Part shown: positions 23,004-32,107 of the stretch, one piece after another
Layout: every line of letters starts with the position of its first letter
How positions within the stretch are numbered: the first letter of the stretch is position 1
DNA from: Bacteroidota bacterium
Lineage (GTDB): Bacteria; Bacteroidota; Ignavibacteria; Tepidaquicellales; Tepidaquicellaceae
Assembly: GCA_018266835.1 (NCBI GenBank)
Contig: JAFDZP010000002.1
Coordinates: 1-64,000, forward strand
Direction: 5' to 3'
DNA: 64,000 nucleotides
Translations under genes and position numbers: made by a program
The notes under the pieces: model-generated
The model's input: only the letters and a program-made list of their open reading frames with translations
Database searches by the model: none
What the model was told of the DNA's origin: nothing

Positions 23004-24047
23004 TTATTTGGTAAATACCATTAATTTTGATTCTCTTTGACCTGTTCCCGTTTCCATTACATAATTATATACACCTGAGCTTAAATTCTCTCCGCTGAAA
23101 CTTATCCTGTAATCACCTGCCTGCTTATAACCGCTTAAAAGCTCTTTTATAAATTTACCGTCAATTGTATATACATCAAGCTTTACGTCCATCGGCTTAT
23201 CCAGTGTAAAAGATATTTCCGTGCTCGGATTAAATGGATTAGGATAATTCTGATTCAACTTAAAATCTTTAACTATTATCGAATTATTTGATACTGCTAT
23301 TGTGAAAGAAGTATCTCTTCCCATATAAAAATTAACTGTTGCAGGTGAAGAGGTTATGTTGACATTCTGCGCATGATTTCTATATCCGAATCTTGTTGCA
23401 GTAATATTATAGCTGCCCGGTAAAATCGAATTAATTATATACTTTCCCTGGTTATCGGTAATTGCAAATCCTCTCCATTGATTTCCTGACCTGGCCGTGA
23501 TAATAGCATTTCTGAGCTTGGCATTATGATTAGATGAATCCGCTGCTTCCCCTGTTACAGGTGTGCCGCCGGTTGTTTCATACATCAGTTCAGAACGGAC
23601 ATTGTATGTTCTCACCTGACCGGGTCCCGGAGGAATTACAATTTTAGTTGCTGAAGTCCATAATTGCCCCGATGGATAAAATGATATCATATAATCTTCT
23701 ACCTTATCTCCCGGATAAGCTACAATGTAATATGCTCCGGGAGGAACGCCGGGAATAATATAATAACCATTCTGATTTACATCGGCAGAATCTACAGCCA
23801 TAACATCAGAGCTTGGAGGATTCACTTTAAACAATTTTACATTTCCATGTGTAGCATTCGTATCACGTCCTGCAATATTGGAATATGTTATTCTCCCTAC
23901 CAGCATATTATCATCGTCTTTGTGGCCGCCGTTGCCGCCGCACCATCTGTCTTCCTGAGCATTTACTGTATTAATCTTTATAAAGCTTAATATCATGAGA
24001 AACGCCATAACAAATATAACCGGATTTATAATTGTTAGTTTTTTCAT
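23004..24047 (-). CDS. Secreted carboxypeptidase-regulatory-like protein with T9SS sorting domain
   Basis: Three hundred and forty-seven residues. A signal peptide ends near VNAQ (about 31). Two carboxypeptidase-regulatory-like beta sandwiches follow: about 50-125 (VGRITYSN...GYYIIPGVPPGAYYIVAYPGD) and about 180-240 (NAIITARS...GKYIINSILPGSYNITA). The C-terminal 85 residues are a type IX secretion sorting domain, starting with LNQNYPNPFNPSTEISF and ending GVYNYVMETGTGQRESKLMV. The product is expected on the cell surface, probably in adhesion. It overlaps the upstream regulator by four bases, so the two are co-transcribed. Confidence 0.85.
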   Translation of the reverse strand: MKKLTIINPVIFVMAFLMILSFIKINTVNAQEDRWCGGNGGHKDDDNMLVGRITYSNIAGRDTNATHGNVKLFKVNPPSSDVMAVDSADVNQNGYYIIPGVPPGAYYIVAYPGDKVEDYMISFYPSGQLWTSATKIVIPPGPGQVRTYNVRSELMYETTGGTPVTGEAADSSNHNAKLRNAIITARSGNQWRGFAITDNQGKYIINSILPGSYNITATRFGYRNHAQNVNITSSPATVNFYMGRDTSFTIAVSNNSIIVKDFKLNQNYPNPFNPSTEISFTLDKPMDVKLDVYTIDGKFIKELLSGYKQAGDYRISFSGENLSSGVYNYVMETGTGQRESKLMVFTK

Positions 24048-24895
24048 TTATGTTTTAACTTTTTGTACTCTGAAATTGTATGAGAATTATCCCAATAAAA
24101 ATTAAAAAGGTCTATAAAATTTTTTGCACTATCTTTGTTCTTTATGATTATATCAGAATTGTTATGACGCGGAATATCTTTATCCAAAATATTCATGTAA
24201 ACAATTTCCCTGTCTATTACAGTTATGTTAGATAACTGAAGCTCGGAAACTTTTGCCTGCTCACCATAGCTTTCAAATTTTTCAATGTTATCTAATACCT
24301 GACTAAGATTTCCTTTGGATGAAACACCCTCTTTTTGAATCCTGTACTGCTCGCCAATTTCATATACTGATTTTATCACACCGCCTCTTTTCAGAAAGCT
24401 CTTTGCATTATCATCTAAATCATCCGATACGGCATGTTCAAGTCTTACCATAAAAAGAACTTCGGACTTTGCAAGTTTAAATAGTTCAATAAACTTCAGC
24501 CATCTGTATTTATTATGCCCTCTTATTAACTCAACATTAACTAATTTACTTTCATCTGACTCAGTGCTTTTATAAACTTTCAGTAATTCATTGGTTACAT
24601 CTGTGATTGCGCTGATAGATTCCTTATGGGCTTTTATAAGTTCCTTTTCAATTTTATTTCCGATTATATCAGGCGGAATAATCTGAAACTGAGTAATAGA
24701 ATTTGTTTCAATTTCGTTGCAATATCCTTTAGCAGTAAATTTTTTCAATGCATCATACACAGTGCTGCGCTTCACTTTGGTTTTTTCCGCAAGCTCCGAT
24801 GCAGAAAGAACACCTGCTTTGATTAGCTCAAGCAATATCTTTGCTTCGTATTCTTTGAAGTTTAAACTTTCTAATTTTGATATTACTAAATTCAT
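24044..24895 (-). CDS. TrmB-type transcriptional regulator
   Basis: Two hundred and eighty-three residues. The N-terminal winged helix is the TrmB pattern: ESLNFKEYEAKILLELIKAGVLSASELAEKTKVKRSTVYDALKKFTAKGY. The C-terminal part (about 130-283) resembles the phospholipase D-like effector domain that TrmB-family regulators use to sense sugars or other ligands. TrmB-type regulators are common in archaea and less so in bacteria. The four-base overlap with the surface protein gene suggests it controls that gene. Confidence 0.75.
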   Translation of the reverse strand: MNLVISKLESLNFKEYEAKILLELIKAGVLSASELAEKTKVKRSTVYDALKKFTAKGYCNEIETNSITQFQIIPPDIIGNKIEKELIKAHKESISAITDVTNELLKVYKSTESDESKLVNVELIRGHNKYRWLKFIELFKLAKSEVLFMVRLEHAVSDDLDDNAKSFLKRGGVIKSVYEIGEQYRIQKEGVSSKGNLSQVLDNIEKFESYGEQAKVSELQLSNITVIDREIVYMNILDKDIPRHNNSDIIIKNKDSAKNFIDLFNFYWDNSHTISEYKKLKHK

Positions 24896-25154
24896 TTAAT
24901 ATTGCCGTCGCTATTCGACAACAATATTACGAATGAAATTTTAAATTTCAAGTAAAATTTTTTTCGCTTTTGATTCCCTTAATTATTTAGACGTATTTTT
25001 TTAGAATTCCATGCAGTCCTTTCACTAAATTTCTTTTTAAAATTAGTTATTTTAGACGATATTGAGGTTAAGTATCAATCAATACGCATTATCCTCATTT
25101 TACTCAGAAATATATTTTGAAATGACGGATTTTTGACGGATTTTCTGCGGCTCA

Positions 25155-25853
25155 CTATTCCCGTTTACCTTTTTCTTCCCCTTTTATCGATTTGTAATAT
25201 TCCTCAGCCTCTTTCAGATATGCTTCCCTTTTTTCGCCAACCAAAGTTCTTGTTCGTGTTCTTTTAAATATTTTCTGAATCTCAGGGTCTTCCTCTGATA
25301 TATCCCGCGCTCCTTCCATCTTTTCGTAGATATCTAATTCATCAGGTTCTTCATAATCTATCTCGATTTCTTCGGGATTATTCTCTTCTGGCTGCACTTC
25401 CCTGAATGCCTCCATATCCGTAATCCATACCGGCGCCTCTTTTATCTCAGAATTTTCGTTATTCATTTTTTCTCTGTCAGCATTTTTTATAAGCCGCTGA
25501 AGCGGTTTCTCATTATACTCCATATGCAGCAGCTTTGTATATTTTGTAATTATAGTCAGTACTTCATCATATTTCATCCCTGTTTTTTTTAACTGCCAGG
25601 GGTTGTCCAGCATTTCATATAGAGTGTTTATATGGCGGGAAATAAACTCTATACGGCTGAGCCTTGTATTATTATTTTCATAAAGCAGTTCATCTACATG
25701 ATCCTGCCGTGCTATCAGAATAAACTCGGCAAGCTCTTTATGCCACAGAGTTAAAGTAGTTCTGTGCACCCCTATTGCTTTAGCAATTTTGTACATCGGC
25801 ATACCTTCTGCTTTCAGTTTTACAAATAACATTTTCACCTGCATGTTATGCAT
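25155..25853 (-). CDS. Helix-turn-helix protein of unknown function
   Basis: Two hundred and thirty-two residues. Residues 1-45 are a resolvase/Trp-repressor-like helix-turn-helix (MYKIAKAIGVHRTTLTLWHKELAEF). Residues 140-200 are strongly acidic (EEIEIDYEEPDELDIYEKME); the tail is basic and helical. It resembles small terminase-like or transposase-derived DNA-binding proteins only in the first domain. No neighbours share its strand closely; probably monocistronic. Confidence 0.55.
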   Translation of the reverse strand: MHNMQVKMLFVKLKAEGMPMYKIAKAIGVHRTTLTLWHKELAEFILIARQDHVDELLYENNNTRLSRIEFISRHINTLYEMLDNPWQLKKTGMKYDEVLTIITKYTKLLHMEYNEKPLQRLIKNADREKMNNENSEIKEAPVWITDMEAFREVQPEENNPEEIEIDYEEPDELDIYEKMEGARDISEEDPEIQKIFKRTRTRTLVGEKREAYLKEAEEYYKSIKGEEKGKRE

Positions 25854-26005
25854 AATAGTATTTCCTTTCTGTTTAAATTTTAATCAAGCATAATGCTTTG
25901 ATTATAAAGGATAGAATTTAACAAGAAAATAATTTTTATTGGAGTGAGTTGAACTTATTAGTACTAATAGGGAAAGTTTTTTAGAAATGTGTTGACAGAA
26001 ATATT

Positions 26006-26047
26006 GAAGTATGAAGTATGAAGTATGAAGTATGAAGTATGAAGTAT
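26006..26047. repeat. Six exact copies of the heptamer GAAGTAT
   Basis: Six perfect GAAGTAT units in a row; upstream and downstream sequence is unrelated. A microsatellite of this length is prone to copy-number change by slippage. It lies between genes, so any effect would be on promoter spacing. No gene start adjoins it closely. Confidence 0.9.
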
Positions 26048-26053
26048 GATAAC

Positions 26054-26620
26054 ACTTCCCCCCTCCTTTAGAAGGAGAGCTTGTCCCGCCATAGGCGGGA
26101 GGGACTGAGGGGGCGGTATCAAAACGAAATTCGGAGGTGGCTGACGGAGGTGTTCGTTAAAACACCTCTCCTCCCGATAAATCGGGATACACCCCTCAAG
26201 GGGAGAATTATTATTTGTACTAACTGCTATATTGTAAGAGACCTCCCCCTTCCCCCTCCTTCGCAGGAGGGGGGAATCTCCTAGATTAAATAAGTATCGA
26301 AATTAATTTTTTACCCAAGCTTCCCCCTTCTTTAGAAGGAGAGCTTGCTGTGCCAAGCTTTAGCGTTGTCCCACCATAGGCGGGAGGGACTGAGGGGGCG
26401 GTATCAAAAAATAGTTACGGTTTATTAAAATAGACTTTAACTAACCCAAGCTTCCCCCTCCTTTAGAAGGAGGGGGACTGAGGGGGCGGTATCAAAAAAT
26501 AATTACGGGTTTAATAAAATATAACTTCCCCGGGGTAGGCTAGGGGTCTCGTAAAATTGAATCCTAATTATATTGTACGAGACTCTTCCCCTTCCCCAGC
26601 TGAAAGGGCGGTTACAAAAC
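26054..26620. repeat. Cluster of CCCCCTCC/GGAGGGGG palindromic intergenic repeats
   Basis: At least four related units: 26054-26122, 26241-26280, 26318-26410, 26448-26500, with degenerate forms at 26160-26210 and 26521-26620. The recurring core reads CTTCCCCCTCCTTTAGAAGG, then GGGACTGAGGGGGCGGTATC. Some copies carry an extra inner hairpin (CCCGCC-ATA-GGCGGG). They look like REP- or MITE-type repeats; further copies occur near 31.0 kb and 40.35 kb. Confidence 0.75.
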
Positions 26621-26681
26621 AAAAAAGCCGTTCTGACAAATAAAATCAAAACGGCTTATTAAAATAATTATGAGAAAAATT

Positions 26682-27044
26682 CTACGCGTAGACCGGAGTG
26701 TTATCTATATATATTAAGTACTCGGCAATCTTATCGCCTTCCATTCGGAAAATGTTTACAAATTTTACAGTAACCTGTTTTTCATCTAATCTGGTATATA
26801 ATACTTCTCCCTGCCATGTTATATAATCATCATTCTGCCATGCGTTAACAATTTTATGCTGCGAGCCTTTGATAGTTGTCCAGAAATATCTTACGGCATC
26901 TTCGATAGCTTTTCTTCCGATAACAGGTTCCATATTTCCAAAGCGGAAAGCGCCGTCTTCTTTAATGTAACTTGCAAAACCCTCCGGGTCCATTGCATCA
27001 ATAGTAGTATGCAGGCCTTTCAGCCAGTCTTTTAAATTTTCCAT
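26682..27044 (-). CDS. SnoaL/NTF2-like protein (ketosteroid isomerase fold)
   Basis: One hundred and twenty residues, typical length. The order of helices and strands fits the SnoaL-like/DUF4440 cone fold: WLKGLHTTIDAMDPEGFASYIKEDGAFRFGNMEPVIGRKAIEDAVRYFWTTI, followed by three strands (IVNAWQNDDYITWQGEVLYTR, TVKFVNIFRMEGDKIAEYLIYID). Such proteins act as small-molecule isomerases, hydratases or binding modules; the substrate is not visible. Starts with ATG at 27044; monocistronic. Confidence 0.75.
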   Translation of the reverse strand: MENLKDWLKGLHTTIDAMDPEGFASYIKEDGAFRFGNMEPVIGRKAIEDAVRYFWTTIKGSQHKIVNAWQNDDYITWQGEVLYTRLDEKQVTVKFVNIFRMEGDKIAEYLIYIDNTPVYA

Positions 27045-27210
27045 TTATTTGATTAATTTGAGATGATACAAAATATTAAAATCCGTTTTCACTAAAAATT
27101 CCTTTTTCGGTGACAAATCTACCCGCAAAAAACTTTCGTATTGTATTTAGAAATCATTTAACCTGTTTCATTGTTATATTTTTTACAAAATTAATCCTTA
27201 ACAAAAAACC

Positions 27211-27738
27211 ATGAAGTTAATAAAAATATTTTCAATAACAATTTTATCTTTAATTGTTCTATACGGATGCTCAGTAAAATCTTCCGTAAAAGTTTCCAAT
27301 AATACTGCATCTAAAAATATTTCCGACAGCACGGAATACAAAGGCGAGAAGCTTAGAAAATCCAATGAAGAATGGAAGGCACAGATGACTCCTGACCAGT
27401 ACGAAGTAATGCGGGAAAAAGGAACTGAACGCGCATACACTGGCAAGTACTGGGATAACCACGAGAAAGGAATTTACAAATGTTCTGCCTGCGGACTTGA
27501 GCTCTTCACCTCTGATACAAAATTTGATTCAGGAACAGGATGGCCGAGCTTCTGGCAGCCAATTAACGAAACAAACGTTCTATGGATAAAAGATAATACT
27601 CACGGAATGGAAAGAGATGAAGTAGTCTGCGCAAGATGCGGCAGCCACTTAGGTCACGTATTCGATGACGGTCCCGCCCCGACAGGATTGAGGTATTGTA
27701 TGAATTCGATTTGTTTGGACTTTGTGAAAGAGAAATAA
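27211..27738 (+). CDS. msrB: Lipoprotein peptide-methionine (R)-S-oxide reductase
   Basis: One hundred and seventy-five residues. A lipoprotein signal peptide ends LIVLYGC (Cys20), so the enzyme is exported and membrane-anchored. The MsrB domain has both zinc Cys pairs (CSACG and CARCG), the GTGWPSFWQP substrate motif, HVFDDGPAPTGLRYCMNS with the catalytic Cys. It reduces methionine-R-sulfoxide in oxidised periplasmic or surface proteins. Export of MsrB is less common than the cytoplasmic form. Confidence 0.9.
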   Translation: MKLIKIFSITILSLIVLYGCSVKSSVKVSNNTASKNISDSTEYKGEKLRKSNEEWKAQMTPDQYEVMREKGTERAYTGKYWDNHEKGIYKCSACGLELFTSDTKFDSGTGWPSFWQPINETNVLWIKDNTHGMERDEVVCARCGSHLGHVFDDGPAPTGLRYCMNSICLDFVKEK

Positions 27739-27786
27739 AATTTTTGTTACCCATTTCGGGAGAGCGGTTCATAGATGAAAAAATTG

Positions 27787-27972
27787 CCACGACTTTTAAG
27801 TCGTGGACAAAATGTAAGAATTAAAGTATTTGGCTTTAGCCAAACCCATTATTTGCCCTGAGGGCACTGAAAGGGGTTGAATTTAGTAACCACGCCTTTC
27901 CTGCTTCCCAATCCGCCGCGGCGGATTGGGAAGCTATATTAATATAACATTCCCAACGAGGACGTTGGGAAT
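27787..27972. repeat. Cluster of five perfect hairpins
   Basis: Perfect or near-perfect palindromes follow one another: 27787-27806 (CCACGACTT/AAGTCGTGG), 27829-27844 (TTTGGC/GCCAAA), 27854-27866 (TGCCC/GGGCA), 27904-27933 (a 30-base perfect palindrome around CCGCGG), 27949-27972 (ATTCCCAACG/CGTTGGGAAT). Clusters of small hairpins of this kind are often relics of IS200/IS605-type or REP-associated elements. They also lie between convergent genes and may terminate msrB and uvrA transcription. No transposase is present. Confidence 0.65.
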
Positions 27973-28006
27973 TAGAATATCTGGACTTCAATTTAAATAC
28001 AACAAT

Positions 28007-30901
28007 CTACAACATCTTTTTCAAAAACTTCCCTGTATAACTTCTCGCAACTTTTACAACTTCTTCCGGCGTTCCCATTGCAACAACTTCTCCGCCCTCG
28101 TCACCTGATTCCGGTCCTAAATCAATTATATAATCTGCGCATTTTATTACATCAAGGTTATGCTCAATTACCACAACTGAATTTCCCTTCTTAATAAGCT
28201 CATCAAATGCCTTCAATAACTTTGCAACATCATGGAAGTGTAATCCCGTCGTAGGCTCGTCAAATATAAATAAAGTGTTAACTCCTTTTTCCTGGAAGGT
28301 AAGATTGTATGCAAGCTTCACTCTCTGCGACTCCCCGCCTGAAAGCGTTGCGCCTGATTGACCTAGTCGTAAATAACCTAAACCAACATCATCAAGCACT
28401 TTTAATTTCTTTGAAACTTTCGGGTATGGTTTAAAAAATCCGATAGCTTCGTTCACAGTCATCTCAAGGACTTCACTTATATTCTTCTGAACGTTTCCGT
28501 TTCCCTTTAAATAAATATCAAGAGCTTCCTGCTTATATCTTTTTCCGCGGCAGACTTCACACTCAAGCACTATATCTGCCATGAACTGCATTTCAATTTT
28601 TATCTGCCCTGTACCTTCACACGTTTCACATCTTCCGCCCGGCACATTGAACGAAAAATATCCCGCCGAAAGATTTTTTCTCTCCGCTGTAATTGTCTTC
28701 GCAAATGTCTCTCTAATAACATCAAATGCTTTTATATATGTAACAGGATTGCTTCGTGATGTCTTTCCTATAGCTGACTGGTCAACCAGCTCAACTGCAT
28801 CTATGTTTTCGGAGCCGTACAGATGGTCATGGTCGCCTATTTTTTCATTATAGCTGCCCTCAAGTTTTTTCTTCAGTCCGCCGTATAAAATATCGTTTAT
28901 CAAAGTAGATTTTCCTGAGCCGCTCACTCCGGTAATAACAGTAAACATATTTAACGGAATAGCAGCGTTCACATCTTTCAGATTATTTTCACGCGCGCCT
29001 CTTATATCAATAAACTTTGTTTCTTTGTTAACCTGTTTTCTGTGCATCGGAGCGTTTATCTTCATTCTTCCGGATAAATATTTCCCGGTAAGAGAATTTT
29101 TATCTTTCAGAATCTTCTCATAATCTCCAATGAAAATTATCTCACCGCCGTTTTCTCCTGCCAATGGACCGACATCAACGATACAGTCAGCTTCTCTCAT
29201 CATATCGGAATCATGCTCAACTACCAGAACAGTATTGCCTATATCGCGCAGCGACTTCATTATATTAATAAGCTTCTCGTTATCTCTCGGATGAAGTCCT
29301 ATAGAAGGTTCGTCAAGAACATAAATAGAACCGACTAATGAAGAGCCAAGTGAAGTTGAAAGGTTTATTCTTTGCGATTCTCCGCCTGAAAGCGTATTCG
29401 ACAATCTGTCCAACGTAAGATAAGTTAAGCCGACATCGTTTAAATATTTTAATCGTGAAGTAATCTCCTCCATAATTCTTTCGGAGATTTTTTTATCGTA
29501 TTCATCAAGCTGCAGATCTCTGAAAAATTTATAGGCATCGCTTATCTTCATTTTTACAATATCGAAAATCGTTTTACCGCCTACTTTCACATATAGCGCT
29601 TCCGGTCTCAGTCGCGAGCCGCCGCATGTATTACAAATAGTAAAATTCCTGTAGCGATTTAATAAAATTCTGTAATGAATTTTATACGCCGCCTCTTTTT
29701 CAATCGTCTTAAAAAACTTATATATGCCGACGTAGTCACCGTACCCTTTAAACACTATATCTTTTTCTTCCTCAGTTAAAAGATAGAAAGGTTTATGTGT
29801 ATCAAGTCCCGCTTTGTTCGCGACTCTCAGCAACTGAGTAAGATTAAACGAATGTTTTGGAGTTGAGAATGGCGCAATTGCTCCGCCGAAAATTGTAAGC
29901 TTCTTATTGGGAATCACGAGGTCCATATCTATATCCATCGTTCTTGAAAATCCCTGACATTTCTCACATGCTCCGTAAGGATTGTTAAACGAAAACAATC
30001 TCGGCTCAGGCTCAATAAATCTCATGCCGTCCTTCTCTAAAAATCTGTTGAACGGATAATCATCAAAATCATCTTCATGATAAATTCTTATCACAACATA
30101 TCCTTCACTTTCTCTGAATGACGTTTCGATGGAATCATTCAGACGCGAGATTGATTCCACATCCCCTTCCGTAAATCTGAATCTGTCTATTAATATTTTT
30201 ACTGTCTTATCTTTCTTGAATGCCTTATTGATTTGCTTCGTATCCATTTCATTCAGGTCGAAACTCTCGCCGTCTTCAAGGATTTTAAAATATCCTTTCG
30301 ACTTCAGCGAGTCAATTAAAAGATTTGTGTCAATATCCTTCGTAATATGAATCTCATAGTAAACATAAATCCTTGTAGAATTTTTTTCTCCTACAATTCC
30401 TGAAACTTCTTTAATAATAGAATCAGTTGTATCTTTATATACAATTCTTCCGCTAACTGGTGAATAAATTTTACCCACACGTGCAAATAACAATCTGAGA
30501 TAATCGTACACTTCAGTCGATGTGCCGACAGTTGAGCGCGCAGTCTTCGCTCCCGTTCTCTGTTCAATTGCCATCGAAGGCGCAAGTCCGGATATGTAAT
30601 CAACATCAGGCTTATTCATTCTTTCAAGAAACTGCCTTGCATAGGATGATAAGCTTTCAACATATCTTCTCTGCCCTTCTGCATAAATTGTATCGAACAC
30701 GAGCGAAGTTTTTCCTGAACCGCTCACTCCCGTAACAACAACAAGTTCATATTTAGGAATATCGATATCAACATTCTTAAGATTGTTAACCTTATTTCCT
30801 CTTATAATTATAAACTTCTTCGGATTAGGTAAATTATCGGGAACTTTATCGTTATTTTTTACAGCCTTAGAATTATTTTTGGTAGTTAATCTTTTTGCCA
30901 T
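28007..30901 (-). CDS. uvrA: Excinuclease ABC subunit A
   Basis: Nine hundred and sixty-four residues, full length. Two ABC ATPase halves: Walker A GVSGSGKTS near residue 60 and GVSGSGKST near 660, two LSGGESQR signatures, and Walker B/His-loop pairs (VLDEPSIGLH, IFDEPTTGLH). Both zinc modules are present (CNTCGG... and CETCEGTGQ...CEVCRGKRY). UvrA recognises bulky DNA lesions and loads UvrB in nucleotide excision repair. A Lys/Asn-rich extension of about 28 residues precedes the first domain. Single gene, not linked to uvrB. Confidence 0.97.
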   Translation of the reverse strand: MAKRLTTKNNSKAVKNNDKVPDNLPNPKKFIIIRGNKVNNLKNVDIDIPKYELVVVTGVSGSGKTSLVFDTIYAEGQRRYVESLSSYARQFLERMNKPDVDYISGLAPSMAIEQRTGAKTARSTVGTSTEVYDYLRLLFARVGKIYSPVSGRIVYKDTTDSIIKEVSGIVGEKNSTRIYVYYEIHITKDIDTNLLIDSLKSKGYFKILEDGESFDLNEMDTKQINKAFKKDKTVKILIDRFRFTEGDVESISRLNDSIETSFRESEGYVVIRIYHEDDFDDYPFNRFLEKDGMRFIEPEPRLFSFNNPYGACEKCQGFSRTMDIDMDLVIPNKKLTIFGGAIAPFSTPKHSFNLTQLLRVANKAGLDTHKPFYLLTEEEKDIVFKGYGDYVGIYKFFKTIEKEAAYKIHYRILLNRYRNFTICNTCGGSRLRPEALYVKVGGKTIFDIVKMKISDAYKFFRDLQLDEYDKKISERIMEEITSRLKYLNDVGLTYLTLDRLSNTLSGGESQRINLSTSLGSSLVGSIYVLDEPSIGLHPRDNEKLINIMKSLRDIGNTVLVVEHDSDMMREADCIVDVGPLAGENGGEIIFIGDYEKILKDKNSLTGKYLSGRMKINAPMHRKQVNKETKFIDIRGARENNLKDVNAAIPLNMFTVITGVSGSGKSTLINDILYGGLKKKLEGSYNEKIGDHDHLYGSENIDAVELVDQSAIGKTSRSNPVTYIKAFDVIRETFAKTITAERKNLSAGYFSFNVPGGRCETCEGTGQIKIEMQFMADIVLECEVCRGKRYKQEALDIYLKGNGNVQKNISEVLEMTVNEAIGFFKPYPKVSKKLKVLDDVGLGYLRLGQSGATLSGGESQRVKLAYNLTFQEKGVNTLFIFDEPTTGLHFHDVAKLLKAFDELIKKGNSVVVIEHNLDVIKCADYIIDLGPESGDEGGEVVAMGTPEEVVKVARSYTGKFLKKML

Positions 30902-31009
30902 CTAAAATTGGTAAACATCTAATTTATAATTTTGCAGAACAAATTGCAGTGCCATAATTTATACAGGAAGTAGTTTGAATTATGAGTTATAAGAATTCCC
31001 ATCAGCAAT

Positions 31010-31128
31010 TCTTCCCCCTCCTTGCTTAGGAGGGGGATAGGGGGAGGTCAAAATTAAGGAGCAATTTTAATTTTATATTTCCTTTAACCCCTCCCTGACC
31101 CTCCTCTTAGTAAGGGGAGGGAATATTT
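31010..31128. repeat. Two more copies of the GGAGGGGG intergenic repeat
   Basis: TTCCCCCTCCTTGC...AGGAGGGGGATAGGGGGAGG (31010-31048) and a degenerate copy CCCCTCCCTGACCCTCC...GGGGAGGG (31089-31122), upstream of a plus-strand secreted-protein gene. Same family as the units at 26 kb. Confidence 0.7.
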
Positions 31129-31172
31129 CAAAGTTTATTTTTTTTCAAACTCATTTACTGTAAATTAAAACC

Positions 31173-32096
31173 ATGAAAAAGATATTAACGTTTTTATTAC
31201 TTCTCTTAGTTTCAACAGCATATTCGCAGGAGCTTTATATTATGTCTCATCCTGCGGCGAATCTTGCAAAGGGCAGAGTTGAACTGAGAAACAATTTCAT
31301 GGGCTATGATAACTTTCAGTATTTTCATAATAGTCTTGAACTCAACTACGGGCTGCTTGGTAACCTGACAGTTTACAATTCACTTTACTACACTACAAAC
31401 AGCAACTACAAATTACTCGGAAACTACGATATCGCAACACGGTACAGATTTTATCAGAACGATAAAAAAAATTATCACTTGCGCGCAGCATGGCAGACCG
31501 GAATAAATATTCCTCTTAATCCCACCAAGGTTGAGAACGGAAACGGAACAGTTACATACGAACTTCATCCCGGACATACAGTGACATTTATCGATTACAG
31601 CAATTCAAACTCAAATGCATTTCAGGTAACAATTCCGGTTATTGATTTTCACAGTTCGGATAATCTTACCTACAGAAACGATTTAATCACAACACTACTC
31701 ATTCATAAGTTTGCAGCAACGGGCGAGATGGGATGGAACATAAATATTCCGGAAAATGATTTTAAGTTTGGTAACTATTTCGACTGGACCCTTGCATTCG
31801 GCTATCTTGTTTTCCCGGGTGAATACTCGGGATATAACGATGTGAATATAAATCTTTATATGGAAAATAAGGCATATTATTTTTTCAAGAATAAATATAA
31901 AGGTGAACAGCTGTCAAACTCAGGAGGTTTCCGAATGGATACATATCTGGGTTTGCAGACAATTTTCCTCTCTTCAATAATGGCAGAGTTCTCTTATAAA
32001 CTTCCGGTTCACTCGAACGAATATTCAGTCGATGTGCAGAATATAAAACGACCGAATGCATTTCTATTCAGCCTTAGATATTTATTTAAACTTTAA
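31173..32096 (+). CDS. Outer-membrane beta-barrel-like protein
   Basis: Three hundred and seven residues. A signal peptide ends near AYSQ (residue 19). The rest is aromatic and alternating, with repeated amphipathic strands (RVELRNNFMGYDNFQYFHNSLELNYGL, KSTNYKLLGNYDIATRYRFY) and ends in RYLFKL, consistent with an outer-membrane barrel. The specific family is unknown. The gene is 11 bases upstream of the T9SS protein gene, so they form an operon. Confidence 0.65.
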   Translation: MKKILTFLLLLLVSTAYSQELYIMSHPAANLAKGRVELRNNFMGYDNFQYFHNSLELNYGLLGNLTVYNSLYYTTNSNYKLLGNYDIATRYRFYQNDKKNYHLRAAWQTGINIPLNPTKVENGNGTVTYELHPGHTVTFIDYSNSNSNAFQVTIPVIDFHSSDNLTYRNDLITTLLIHKFAATGEMGWNINIPENDFKFGNYFDWTLAFGYLVFPGEYSGYNDVNINLYMENKAYYFFKNKYKGEQLSNSGGFRMDTYLGLQTIFLSSIMAEFSYKLPVHSNEYSVDVQNIKRPNAFLFSLRYLFKL

Positions 32097-32107
32097 AAAA
32101 TAAAATT

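Larger units (their letters stand above)
25854..26681. other. Repeat-filled intergenic region
   Basis: About 830 bases without a supportable gene. It contains a 7-bp tandem repeat and several copies of a palindromic intergenic repeat, described separately. Open frames here are generated by the repeats and have no protein character. Confidence 0.6.

Noticed and set aside
26006-26047. CRISPR or minisatellite gene
   Set aside because: Seven-base tandem units without spacers; simple microsatellite.
26081-26284. 67-residue open frame in the repeat region
   Set aside because: It is produced by the palindromic repeats and has no start signal or protein-like composition.
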